Shown one piece after another: positions 18,561 through 26,115 of a DNA stretch of 64,000 bases (position 1 is the first letter of the stretch; every line of letters starts with the position of its first letter). The DNA is taken from contig CAZLZD010000010.1 of NCBI GenBank assembly GCA_964563925.1, positions 1 to 64,000 of the forward strand, written 5' to 3'. The notes under the pieces were generated by a model that ran no database searches, had not been told where the DNA came from, and saw only the letters and a list, made by a program, of their open reading frames with translations. Made by a program: the position numbers and the translations under genes. The stretch comes from JAUILA01 sp964563925 (GTDB taxonomy: Bacteria; Bacteroidota; Bacteroidia; Cytophagales; Cyclobacteriaceae).

Positions 18561-18576
18561 TGGCACAGGGAATGTA
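18561..18576 (+). promoter_or_regulatory. Sigma-54-like -24/-12 promoter of osmC
   Basis: TGGCACAGGGAATGTA fits TGGCACR-N4-TTGCW in spacing and in the -24 half. The -12 half reads ATGTA, sharing the TGTA ending with the promoter at 16621. Predicted start is near 18586, giving a leader of about 40 bases. The leader word AAACAACAATTA (18592-18603) also occurs in the other transcript (16648-16659). Confidence 0.62.
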
Positions 18577-18624
18577 AAGCACTAATCATCAAAACAACAA
18601 TTATTTACCAAAATCAAAAAAACA

Positions 18625-19176
18625 ATGATTACTACAGCAAATTACAAGAACGGTGTTAACGTAGACCAACTTGTGGAAACCATCCAGGCCATTCAGGAAA
18701 ATCCTTCCCTGGCAAAATTCGAATTCCGTACCAAGACAAACTGGATTGAAGGCGGACATTGTGTGACAAGCGCTAAAGAATTTTATGGTGCAGGTCAGGA
18801 AGACGAGACCCGTCAGGAAACATTTACCATGGAAGCGGATCATCCCAGTGTACTGCTCGGTCAGGACAAAGGTGCAACACCGGTGGAAATTGCCCTGCAT
18901 GCCCTCGGAACCTGTCTTACTGCAGCCATGACCTACCATGCCGCCGCTAACGGAATCGATATCGAAGGAATGGAAGTAAAAATGGACGGAGATCTTGACC
19001 TTCACGGGTTCCTCGGCCTTGATCCTGAAGTTCGCAAAGGCTTCAATGGCATCAATGCAAAGTTCAAGGTGAAATCAGATGCTTCTGTAGAACAATTGCG
19101 TGCCCTGGCACAGTTCTCCCCGGTATTTGATATCATATCCAATCCCACACCAGTGTCTATTGAAATCGTAAAGTAA
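18625..19176 (+). CDS. OsmC family protein
   Basis: 183 residues. OsmC/Ohr-fold proteins are thiol peroxidases or related stress proteins. The first catalytic-type Cys is visible in HALGTCLTAAM. The second Cys position is replaced in SPVFDIISNP, a form seen in an OsmC subfamily without the classical Cys pair, so simple two-Cys peroxidase chemistry is doubtful. Another Cys lies near the N-terminus (GGHCVTS). An N-terminal segment of about 40 residues precedes the core. It is expressed from the sigma-54-like promoter at 18561 and lies 46 bases upstream of the PFOR-like gene with a hairpin between, which suggests a redox-related operon. Confidence 0.92.
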   Translation: MITTANYKNGVNVDQLVETIQAIQENPSLAKFEFRTKTNWIEGGHCVTSAKEFYGAGQEDETRQETFTMEADHPSVLLGQDKGATPVEIALHALGTCLTAAMTYHAAANGIDIEGMEVKMDGDLDLHGFLGLDPEVRKGFNGINAKFKVKSDASVEQLRALAQFSPVFDIISNPTPVSIEIVK

Positions 19177-19185
19177 ACGATAGCT

Positions 19186-19220
19186 GATGGTCGCCCTTGA
19201 ATGGGTGACCATCATTTTTA
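19186..19220 (+). terminator. Hairpin with T-run between osmC and the PFOR-like gene (possible attenuator)
   Basis: GATGGTCGCCC (19186-19196) pairs with GGGTGACCATC (19203-19213) with one G-T wobble and a 6-base loop, followed by ATTTTTA. This is a standard intrinsic-terminator shape. It ends two bases before the predicted ATG of the next gene and leaves no room for another promoter, so it probably lowers rather than blocks expression of the second gene. Confidence 0.6.
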
Positions 19221-19222
19221 CC

Positions 19223-22200
19223 ATGACCCCCCACGCCACATATAGAATCCTCACCGGAAATGAAGCCGCTGCCACCATGGCCTATGCGGTCAATGATCTT
19301 TGTATCCTCTACCCAATCACACCTTCCACCGAAATGTCTACGCTCGTGGCAGAACAGGCTGAAGACGGAAAACGTAATATTCTCCAGGAAATTCCCGAAA
19401 CCTTTGAAATGCAGAGTGAGGCCGGAGTGGCAGGTGCCCTTCACGGTGCCTTGCAGACCGGAAGCCTGGCAACCACCTTTACCAGTTCCCAGGGCCTTCT
19501 GCTGATGCTGCCCAACCTGTATAAAATTGCCGGCGAGCTTACACCGTGTGTGATCCATGTCGCTACCCGGTCACTGGCCACCCATGCCCTTTCCGTCTTC
19601 GGAGATCACAGTGACGTGATGGCCATAAGACAATCCGGGTTCGGACTTATCGCCTCTTCCTCCGTTCAGGAGGCCCATGACCTTGCCCTGATCGCCCAGG
19701 CTTCCTCCCTGGAGTCAAGGATTCCATTGGTCCATTTCTTTGATGGCTTCCGGACCTCCCATGAATTTTCCAAAATAGCTACGGTTCCGGAAACGGTAAT
19801 CGCAGAATTGATCCCGCATGAGGCTGTCAGTCAGCACCGTACTAACGCTTTAAACCCTAACCGGCCCGTTGTTCGTGGGACCGCCCAGGGCCCGGACACC
19901 TATTTCCAGAGCCGGGAAGCTCAAAATACTTTCTACCTGAAGTTTCCGGAAGTGCTGCGAAAGGTGATGAACAAATTTGCCTCACTCACCGGGCGTACCT
20001 ATCAGCCATTTGAATACCACGGACACCCTGAAGCTACTGATGTGATCGTGGTAATGGGCTCCGCCTTTCATACCGCCTGCCAGGCCTCAGACCATATGAA
20101 CAGGATGGGGAAACGCACCGGTGTTATAAACGTACGACTATACAGGCCGTTTGCGCCCGGCCTCCTCAGGGAAGTTCTTCCTGAAACCTGCCGGCGCATT
20201 GCCGTACTCGACCGGACCAAGGAACCGGGATCAGCCGGTGAACCGCTCTATCTTGACGTGGTAAGCGCTTTTCAAAATACCACGCCGGTCTCTCCATCCA
20301 TCACTGGCGGACGCTACGGGCTTGCCTCGCGTGACTTCACTCCCGAGATGGCGTGTGATCTGTTTATCTCCCTTGCCAGCGATTCACTTCGGAATGGCTT
20401 CACCGTTGGAATCCGGGATGACCTGACCGGTCTGAGCGTTCCGGCAAAAACCGATCACCTGTCCGATAGCCTGATTCAGGAGCTGCTCCTGCTTGAGAAT
20501 GATTCTCCTGCGTGCAAAACCAGTTTCACTTCCCTTATGAATTCGCTGGGAACCGGGGCGTTTGTACAGGGGTACCGGGAAATTTCTTATGAAAAAGGGC
20601 TTACCACCGCCAGGCATCATATCCGCCTTGGAGAAAACCCATTCCATGCACCCTATCTTATCCGTAAACCAGGCCTCATAGTCTGTGAAAATGCGGCGTT
20701 GCTTGGCGACCAGGTATTGCATCACGGGCAGACGGTCCTCCTTGCTGAATTTACCCAGGCCGATGTAACACGTCTGCAGCAGCACGGGGTCACCGTCGGA
20801 AGGATCCCTTCCATGATCCCGGAGCCAGGCATGACCGTAACCCAGAGCCTGCTGCTACACGCCGTTCGAAATCCTGAAAGAATTCAGCCTCTGAGTGTAG
20901 CTGAATTCAGGGAACCTGACCAACGTGTAAACGTTACAGAAATCACTGAACCGGTTAACCTGATTGATTATTTCCTGTCCGGAAAGAGAAACGACATACC
21001 GGTTAGTGTCCTGCCGGCCGACGGCTCCTATCCCAGCGGCGTTACCGACAGAATTCCGGGCTACGGCCTGAAGGAGCTACCAGGCTGGAACCCTGATGCC
21101 TGCACGCAATGCGGATTGTGCAGCGCGGTATGTCCGCAAGCCGCTCTGCGCATGAAAGTATATGACCCGGAAACAGATGTACCGGCGGGTTTTAAACACC
21201 TGCCTTCCGAGGAATTCCCTGGATTTGACTTCACTATTGGCATTAACCCCGATCAATGCAACGGATGTAATCTGTGTGTCGAGGCATGCGGGACCGATGC
21301 CCTCACGCCTGAAGCAAATGACTCCCCGGAACAATGGCCCACCGTCAGCGCGCTGCCCGAGCTGGACCGGAGGCTGATTGATCCTTCCCGGGTCAGACAG
21401 CAGCAATTTCAGGAGCCATTATTCAAATACCCCCGGAGTATCCAGGGTTGTTCGGAAAGCATATATATGAAGCTTCTCTCTCAGCTTTTTGGCGACCGCT
21501 TGCTGATTGCCAATTCTACCGGCACAAGTTCCATCCTGGGTGGTGCCATGCCATTATCCCCCTGGGCACAGGATGAACATGGACGTGGCCCGGCCTGGTC
21601 CAACTCACTGTTCGAAGATACCGCCGAATTTGGCCTGGGATTCCGCCTTTCACTGGATCGTCAGGCAGCCCATGCCAGGAAGCAGTTGAGATCAACTGCT
21701 GCCGGACTGGACGAAGGCCTGATCAATCAGCTTTTGAATAATCCGCAAAAAACCGAACACGACATTTACGCACAGCGTAAAGCGGTGAACCGGCTCCGCA
21801 CGATGATCGATAATCCACGCAGCGGGATCCTGCGGTCTGCCGAACACCTGGTGCGGCGTGATGTCTGGGTCGTAGGCGGAGACGGATGGGCCTTTGACAT
21901 TGGCTTCGGTGGGCTTGATCACCTGATGGCATCCGGCAAAAATGTGAATGTGCTGGTCCTCGATAATGAGTTGTATTCCAATACAGGTGGCCAGCAATCC
22001 AAGTCCACCCCTTACGGCGCCACGGCAAACCTGGCACCGGGTGGTAAAAAAGAAAGTAAAAAGCCCTTGGCGGAAATGATGATGAATTACAGGAATGTCT
22101 ATGTGGCCTCGGTTTCTGTGGGGGCCGATGCCGATCATACACTGAAGGCGCTGAATGAGGCGGCTGACTACAACGGTCCTTCCCTTGTAATCGCCTATTG

Positions 22201-22492
22201 CCACAGCCCTGAGCATGGTATCAGCGACCAGCAGTACCTGGCAAGGCACAAGATGGCCGTGGCCTCGGGACAATGGCCCTTATACCGCTATCACCCCGAC
22301 CGGTCCCCCCGCCTGTCGGTTGACTCGCCGGCCCCCTCGGTGCCGCTCACTGATTACCTTCGGGGAGAGAAACGGTTTGATCAGATGTCTGCCGAAGAAC
22401 TTGAAGGTGCTCATAGAATGGTCAGGGCAAAGGTTGATTATTTAATGAACCTGGCAGGCCAGCCGGAGCAGGAAGTTACTTTTCATCCATAA
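19223..22492 (+). CDS. Pyruvate:ferredoxin oxidoreductase-like protein lacking proximal-cluster cysteines
   Basis: 1089 residues from the ATG at 19223 (MTPHATYRILTGNEAA), which matches the PFOR N-terminus; an ATG at 19187 lies inside the hairpin. The domain order is that of homodimeric PFOR/NifJ. Domain I has YPITPS, EMQSEAG and the Arg of ATRSLATHALS; domain II has AVLDRTKEPGSAGEP; a shortened gamma domain follows; an 8-Cys ferredoxin domain uses Cys627/630/633/637 and 679/682/685/689; the TPP domain has GGDGWAFDIGFGGLDH and YSNTGGQ. Of the four Cys that hold the TPP-proximal 4Fe-4S cluster in Desulfovibrio PFOR, only one remains (Cys743 in GCSESIY). The others align to Ile740, Thr768 and Ser995, although Cys993 lies close by. 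The canonical gamma motif GSDGTVGANK is also missing. Its 3' end overlaps the convergent kinase gene by 17 bases. The substrate is probably a 2-oxoacid; electron transfer may be altered. Confidence 0.88.
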   Translation: MTPHATYRILTGNEAAATMAYAVNDLCILYPITPSTEMSTLVAEQAEDGKRNILQEIPETFEMQSEAGVAGALHGALQTGSLATTFTSSQGLLLMLPNLYKIAGELTPCVIHVATRSLATHALSVFGDHSDVMAIRQSGFGLIASSSVQEAHDLALIAQASSLESRIPLVHFFDGFRTSHEFSKIATVPETVIAELIPHEAVSQHRTNALNPNRPVVRGTAQGPDTYFQSREAQNTFYLKFPEVLRKVMNKFASLTGRTYQPFEYHGHPEATDVIVVMGSAFHTACQASDHMNRMGKRTGVINVRLYRPFAPGLLREVLPETCRRIAVLDRTKEPGSAGEPLYLDVVSAFQNTTPVSPSITGGRYGLASRDFTPEMACDLFISLASDSLRNGFTVGIRDDLTGLSVPAKTDHLSDSLIQELLLLENDSPACKTSFTSLMNSLGTGAFVQGYREISYEKGLTTARHHIRLGENPFHAPYLIRKPGLIVCENAALLGDQVLHHGQTVLLAEFTQADVTRLQQHGVTVGRIPSMIPEPGMTVTQSLLLHAVRNPERIQPLSVAEFREPDQRVNVTEITEPVNLIDYFLSGKRNDIPVSVLPADGSYPSGVTDRIPGYGLKELPGWNPDACTQCGLCSAVCPQAALRMKVYDPETDVPAGFKHLPSEEFPGFDFTIGINPDQCNGCNLCVEACGTDALTPEANDSPEQWPTVSALPELDRRLIDPSRVRQQQFQEPLFKYPRSIQGCSESIYMKLLSQLFGDRLLIANSTGTSSILGGAMPLSPWAQDEHGRGPAWSNSLFEDTAEFGLGFRLSLDRQAAHARKQLRSTAAGLDEGLINQLLNNPQKTEHDIYAQRKAVNRLRTMIDNPRSGILRSAEHLVRRDVWVVGGDGWAFDIGFGGLDHLMASGKNVNVLVLDNELYSNTGGQQSKSTPYGATANLAPGGKKESKKPLAEMMMNYRNVYVASVSVGADADHTLKALNEAADYNGPSLVIAYCHSPEHGISDQQYLARHKMAVASGQWPLYRYHPDRSPRLSVDSPAPSVPLTDYLRGEKRFDQMSAEELEGAHRMVRAKVDYLMNLAGQPEQEVTFHP

Positions 22493-25400
22493 TGTTCACA
22501 AACCCCTGGTCGCGCGGCAAGCCGGCAAGGGTATATTCCGCCGACTTGGACATGAAATACCGCGCCACCCGGTCGTCGGGGTGGAGGGAAAGAATGTGAT
22601 CAAAGGCAGCGGTGGCCTTGGGAAATTCATATGCCATGAAATGCGTGATGCCCCTGTTGAAGTCAGCAAGCGTCTCGTTTTTCAGCGCAATACTCCGATC
22701 GGTATCGCCATCATAACATTCGTAAATCCCTAGTGTTTTCTCCTTGCCTTTTACCCTGACCTGGCCAAGATAGCGCAGCCCGTATTGTTCGGGTTCCCTG
22801 GTAGCCCGGAGGGTTTCCTCGCTAAGGATGATCTTCGCCCCGAAATGCTTCGAAAGACCTTCCATCCGGCTTGATGTATTCACCGTATCCGCGATAATGG
22901 CGGTATCATTTCGATAGATATCACCGATTATTCCCATGATGAGGGATCCCGTATGCAGGCCAATACCAATTTCAAATGCCGGTTTTCCCTGGGATATCCT
23001 CTCCTCGTTATAGGCCCTGACCTTCCGCTGCATGGCTACGGCTGCTTTCAGGGCACTTTCCCCGGAATGCGGGAACAGCGCCATAATACCATCGCCGAGG
23101 TACTGGTTGACAAACCCTGACTGGTCATGAATAATGGGCCCCATTTTGCCCACGTAACTGTTCACAAATTTGAAATTCTCTTCCGGAGTCATATTCTCCG
23201 CCAGTGACGTATAGTCCCTGATGTCACTGAACAAAACAGTCACCTCCTTTTCGGTATGGTCACCCAGGGTAACTTCGGTAATCATATTCCGGCCTACCGA
23301 ACGGATAAATTCGGACGGGACGAACTTACTGGTAGCCTTATGGATACCATGCAGGTTAAGGTGTGTTTTAATCCTGCTTAAAAGTTCATTCTTGGAGAAT
23401 GGCTTGGTGAGATAATCATTCGCCCCGGCATTGAACCCTGTCACAAGGTCTGTCACCCGGTTCTTGGCAGTCAGCAACACCACCGGAAGCTCGCTTGCCA
23501 GGTAATTTTCACGGATTTTGGCACAGACCTCATAGCCCGACAATCCCGGCATCATCACATCGAGGAGCACAAGATCAAAACGTCCCTTTTTATCCAGCAG
23601 ACGAAGTGCATCTTCGCCATGGCCCGTTTCAGTTACTTTATAGCCGGCCAGGCTAAGGTGATTCTGCAAAACACGCCGGTTAACCGGTTCATCGTCTACC
23701 ACGAGAATGGATATATTTTCGGAGAATACACCGTTGTCCGCAGATAATTCAACCTCTCCCTCCTCGTGCAATGTGGAAATCGCCGGTCCGGTTGTTTCTT
23801 CTTTTCCGAATTCGGGACGTTCCTGGTTCTCATGGACTGGCAGGGAGAATGTAAAAGCGGCACCCTTCCCGGGTTGCGACTCCACACCTATTGTACCACC
23901 ATGCAATTCCACCAGCTGGCGACTCACGGAAAGGCCGAGTCCGGTACCCCCGAACTCGCGGATTTCCGAACCGTCCACCTGTTCGAACGATTCAAAAATT
24001 CGGGATTGCTGATCTTCCGGAATGCCAATGCCGGTATCCCTGACGGTAATATACAGCTGGCCGTTCTCTTCACGCGCAAGGACCTCAACGGTACCTTCCC
24101 TGGTAAATTTAACTGCATTCCCTACCAGGTTATAGAGGATTTGCTGAAGCCGGTTTTCGTCGGCACAGGCCAGCGGAAGTTCTTCCGGGACCGAATTGAT
24201 CAATCTGAGCGGCTTATCCCGGGCCAGCGATTGGGAAAACCGCAATACAACATCCACCACCGCATGGATATCAACCGGTGAAAGCGAAAGTATCAGGTCC
24301 TTATTCTTAAGTCTTGAAAAATCCAGGAGGTCATTGATCAGGTGTGACAACCTCTTTCCTGCATCAGAGATCATCCTGAGATTGTCAATCGCCCGGGCCG
24401 GCAGAACCCCTGCCACTCCGTCACGCAGCGACTCGGTGATTCCGATAATGCCATTGAGCGGAGTCCTTAGCTCGTGAGAGGTATTGGCCAGGAACTGATC
24501 CTTGAGCTGGTCTACCTGCCTGAGACGTGCACTAACCTCACGTTCCTGTTCCAGTTCATGGGATTTCTGCCTGGATCGCCAGATCAGGCCAATCAGCACA
24601 ATCAGGGCCGCCCCACCGAAAACCAGCAGGTAGAACAGGTTGCGCTGACGGTTGAGGTCCCGTTCGTAATTTAACTGACGTTCGGCCTGGGCCCGGTGAT
24701 AGGCGATACTGTCGGCAAGCTGCTGCTTTTCGAACGTATATTGCATTTCCTGCCGGGTAATTTCTTCGGTTTTCTCGCGGCTGAATAACGAATCCTGCAG
24801 TGCTGTGGCCTGCTTGAGGTACTCCAGGGAACTGGAAAAATTCCCGAGCTTTTCATGCGCCTTGCTCAAACAGCTGCATGCCTCTTTCTGCAAACCGGTC
24901 ATCTCCATTTGCGTTGCCAGCCCGAGGCTTTTTTCGCAATCATTTACCGCTGCCTGGTAACTCGAAAGGGCCAGGTGCGCCCTGCCCCGGTACGCATAGG
25001 CATGTGCCAGTCCGTCCCTGTCGGCAATTTCCGTCTTTACGAGAATACTGCCATTGAGATATTTCAGGGCTTCGTCGTATTCTCCAATTGATAAGTATAC
25101 ACTGCCAAGATTATTGTAGGCCCTTGTTTGCCCCTTTCGGTCTCCCTCTTCCTCGGCCAGTCTCGCACTTTCCTGAAGCGTTCTTATGGCATCCGGGTAA
25201 TTCCCCATCGCCTCCTGTACCAACCCAAGGTTATTGTAGGCATTTGCCAGCGTGGAGGTATAATTCAGTTCTTCCTTAATCCTGAGGCTGTACTGGTAGT
25301 ATTCAAGTGCCTTCTCATTATTCCGCTGCTTCAGGTACACATTGCCAAGATTATTGGTTACCCGGGCCAGGGAAGGCTTGTCCTCCAGTTCTTCCGACAG

Positions 25401-25862
25401 CTGAAGTGCCTCCAGCAGTTTTTCTATGGCCAGGGGATAATTGCCTAGCTCATAATGCACGGTACCAATATTACTCAACAGGGTGGCAATACCGTTCAGG
25501 TCCTTACTCTGCCGGCTCAGGGAAAGGCTTGCCTCGTAGAGCTCCAGGGCCTTGGTGTAATCCCCTGCGGAGGCATAGCTGTTCCCGAGATAACGCTGCG
25601 CCACGGCCTCCCACTGTGCATTCTCACGTGCCCGGGCAAATTCAATCAGCTCCCTTCCAATGGCACGGGCCTGATCAGGATCGGACCTGAAATGGCTCAT
25701 ATATACCTTTAAACCGGCCTCAAAACGTAGTGAATCCGGACTGGTCTCAGATAGCCATATCGTTTTAAGACTGTCCTGCGGGGAGTCCTGGCCATACAGC
25801 CCGGCATCCGCATAAACAAAAAAGAATGCGAGTAACAGCAGATGAGTAAATGATCGTTTCAT
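22476..25862 (-). CDS. TPR - histidine kinase - receiver - class III nucleotide cyclase fusion
   Basis: 1128 residues. A signal peptide (MKRSFTHLLLLAFFFVYADA) is followed by about eight tetratricopeptide repeats (about 70-360; e.g. NNLGNVYLKQRNNEKALEYY) facing the periplasm, a coiled segment, and one membrane span near 410-430 (LFYLLVFGGAALIVLIGLIW). Then come HisKA with His463 (SHELRTPLNG), HATPase (NAVKFT, GTGLGLSV), a receiver with Asp768 (LLDVMMPG), and a class III cyclase. The cyclase shows metal Asp880 (FSDIRDYT) and Asp924 (YLGDGIM) plus Asn995/Arg999 (VNTSSRM). The adenine-selecting Lys position is Gln920, so ATP versus GTP use is uncertain. A short TPR-like tail ends the protein. It is the likely local source of a cyclic nucleotide for the sigma-54 activator at 14673. 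Confidence 0.93.
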   Translation of the reverse strand: MKRSFTHLLLLAFFFVYADAGLYGQDSPQDSLKTIWLSETSPDSLRFEAGLKVYMSHFRSDPDQARAIGRELIEFARARENAQWEAVAQRYLGNSYASAGDYTKALELYEASLSLSRQSKDLNGIATLLSNIGTVHYELGNYPLAIEKLLEALQLSEELEDKPSLARVTNNLGNVYLKQRNNEKALEYYQYSLRIKEELNYTSTLANAYNNLGLVQEAMGNYPDAIRTLQESARLAEEEGDRKGQTRAYNNLGSVYLSIGEYDEALKYLNGSILVKTEIADRDGLAHAYAYRGRAHLALSSYQAAVNDCEKSLGLATQMEMTGLQKEACSCLSKAHEKLGNFSSSLEYLKQATALQDSLFSREKTEEITRQEMQYTFEKQQLADSIAYHRAQAERQLNYERDLNRQRNLFYLLVFGGAALIVLIGLIWRSRQKSHELEQEREVSARLRQVDQLKDQFLANTSHELRTPLNGIIGITESLRDGVAGVLPARAIDNLRMISDAGKRLSHLINDLLDFSRLKNKDLILSLSPVDIHAVVDVVLRFSQSLARDKPLRLINSVPEELPLACADENRLQQILYNLVGNAVKFTREGTVEVLAREENGQLYITVRDTGIGIPEDQQSRIFESFEQVDGSEIREFGGTGLGLSVSRQLVELHGGTIGVESQPGKGAAFTFSLPVHENQERPEFGKEETTGPAISTLHEEGEVELSADNGVFSENISILVVDDEPVNRRVLQNHLSLAGYKVTETGHGEDALRLLDKKGRFDLVLLDVMMPGLSGYEVCAKIRENYLASELPVVLLTAKNRVTDLVTGFNAGANDYLTKPFSKNELLSRIKTHLNLHGIHKATSKFVPSEFIRSVGRNMITEVTLGDHTEKEVTVLFSDIRDYTSLAENMTPEENFKFVNSYVGKMGPIIHDQSGFVNQYLGDGIMALFPHSGESALKAAVAMQRKVRAYNEERISQGKPAFEIGIGLHTGSLIMGIIGDIYRNDTAIIADTVNTSSRMEGLSKHFGAKIILSEETLRATREPEQYGLRYLGQVRVKGKEKTLGIYECYDGDTDRSIALKNETLADFNRGITHFMAYEFPKATAAFDHILSLHPDDRVARYFMSKSAEYTLAGLPRDQGFVNIMDEK

Positions 25863-26115
25863 CAGGATCTGTGATTCCGGAATTTATGAAATTTCCTGAA
25901 CTCAATATACGAAATTTCGGCACATCCGTTGATAATCAGCGTCTCATATAGGAGGCAATGCATATCCTTTCCGGTACTGACGAGGCACCTATAAAGCTGC
26001 CTGCAAATCATTACTATTTTTTGTCTGACCGGACCCCTGTCCTCGCCGGTGCGGAGCTGAATCAGGATATAGCAAGACAGCCGATCGGATTAAAATCCAT
26101 ACATTCACTACCGGA

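Larger units (their letters stand above)
18183..18624. other. Long divergent control region upstream of osmC
   Basis: 442 bases without a gene. From left to right: the leader of the oxidoreductase gene on the minus strand, a 19-bp tandem repeat (18309-18346), three copies of the ACGATATTTCGT-type repeat (18452-18503), a sigma-54-like promoter (18561-18576) and an A-rich osmC leader. No RNA gene or small open frame stood out. Confidence 0.7.

Noticed and set aside
25909..25932. ACGAAATTTCGG palindrome followed by CGGCACATCCGTTGAT, resembling a third repeat plus sigma-54-like promoter
   Set aside because: The repeat and the promoter-like word overlap, the -24 half is CGGCAC and the -12 is TTGAT. 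The next plausible plus-strand gene starts 180 bases downstream. Too weak to list.
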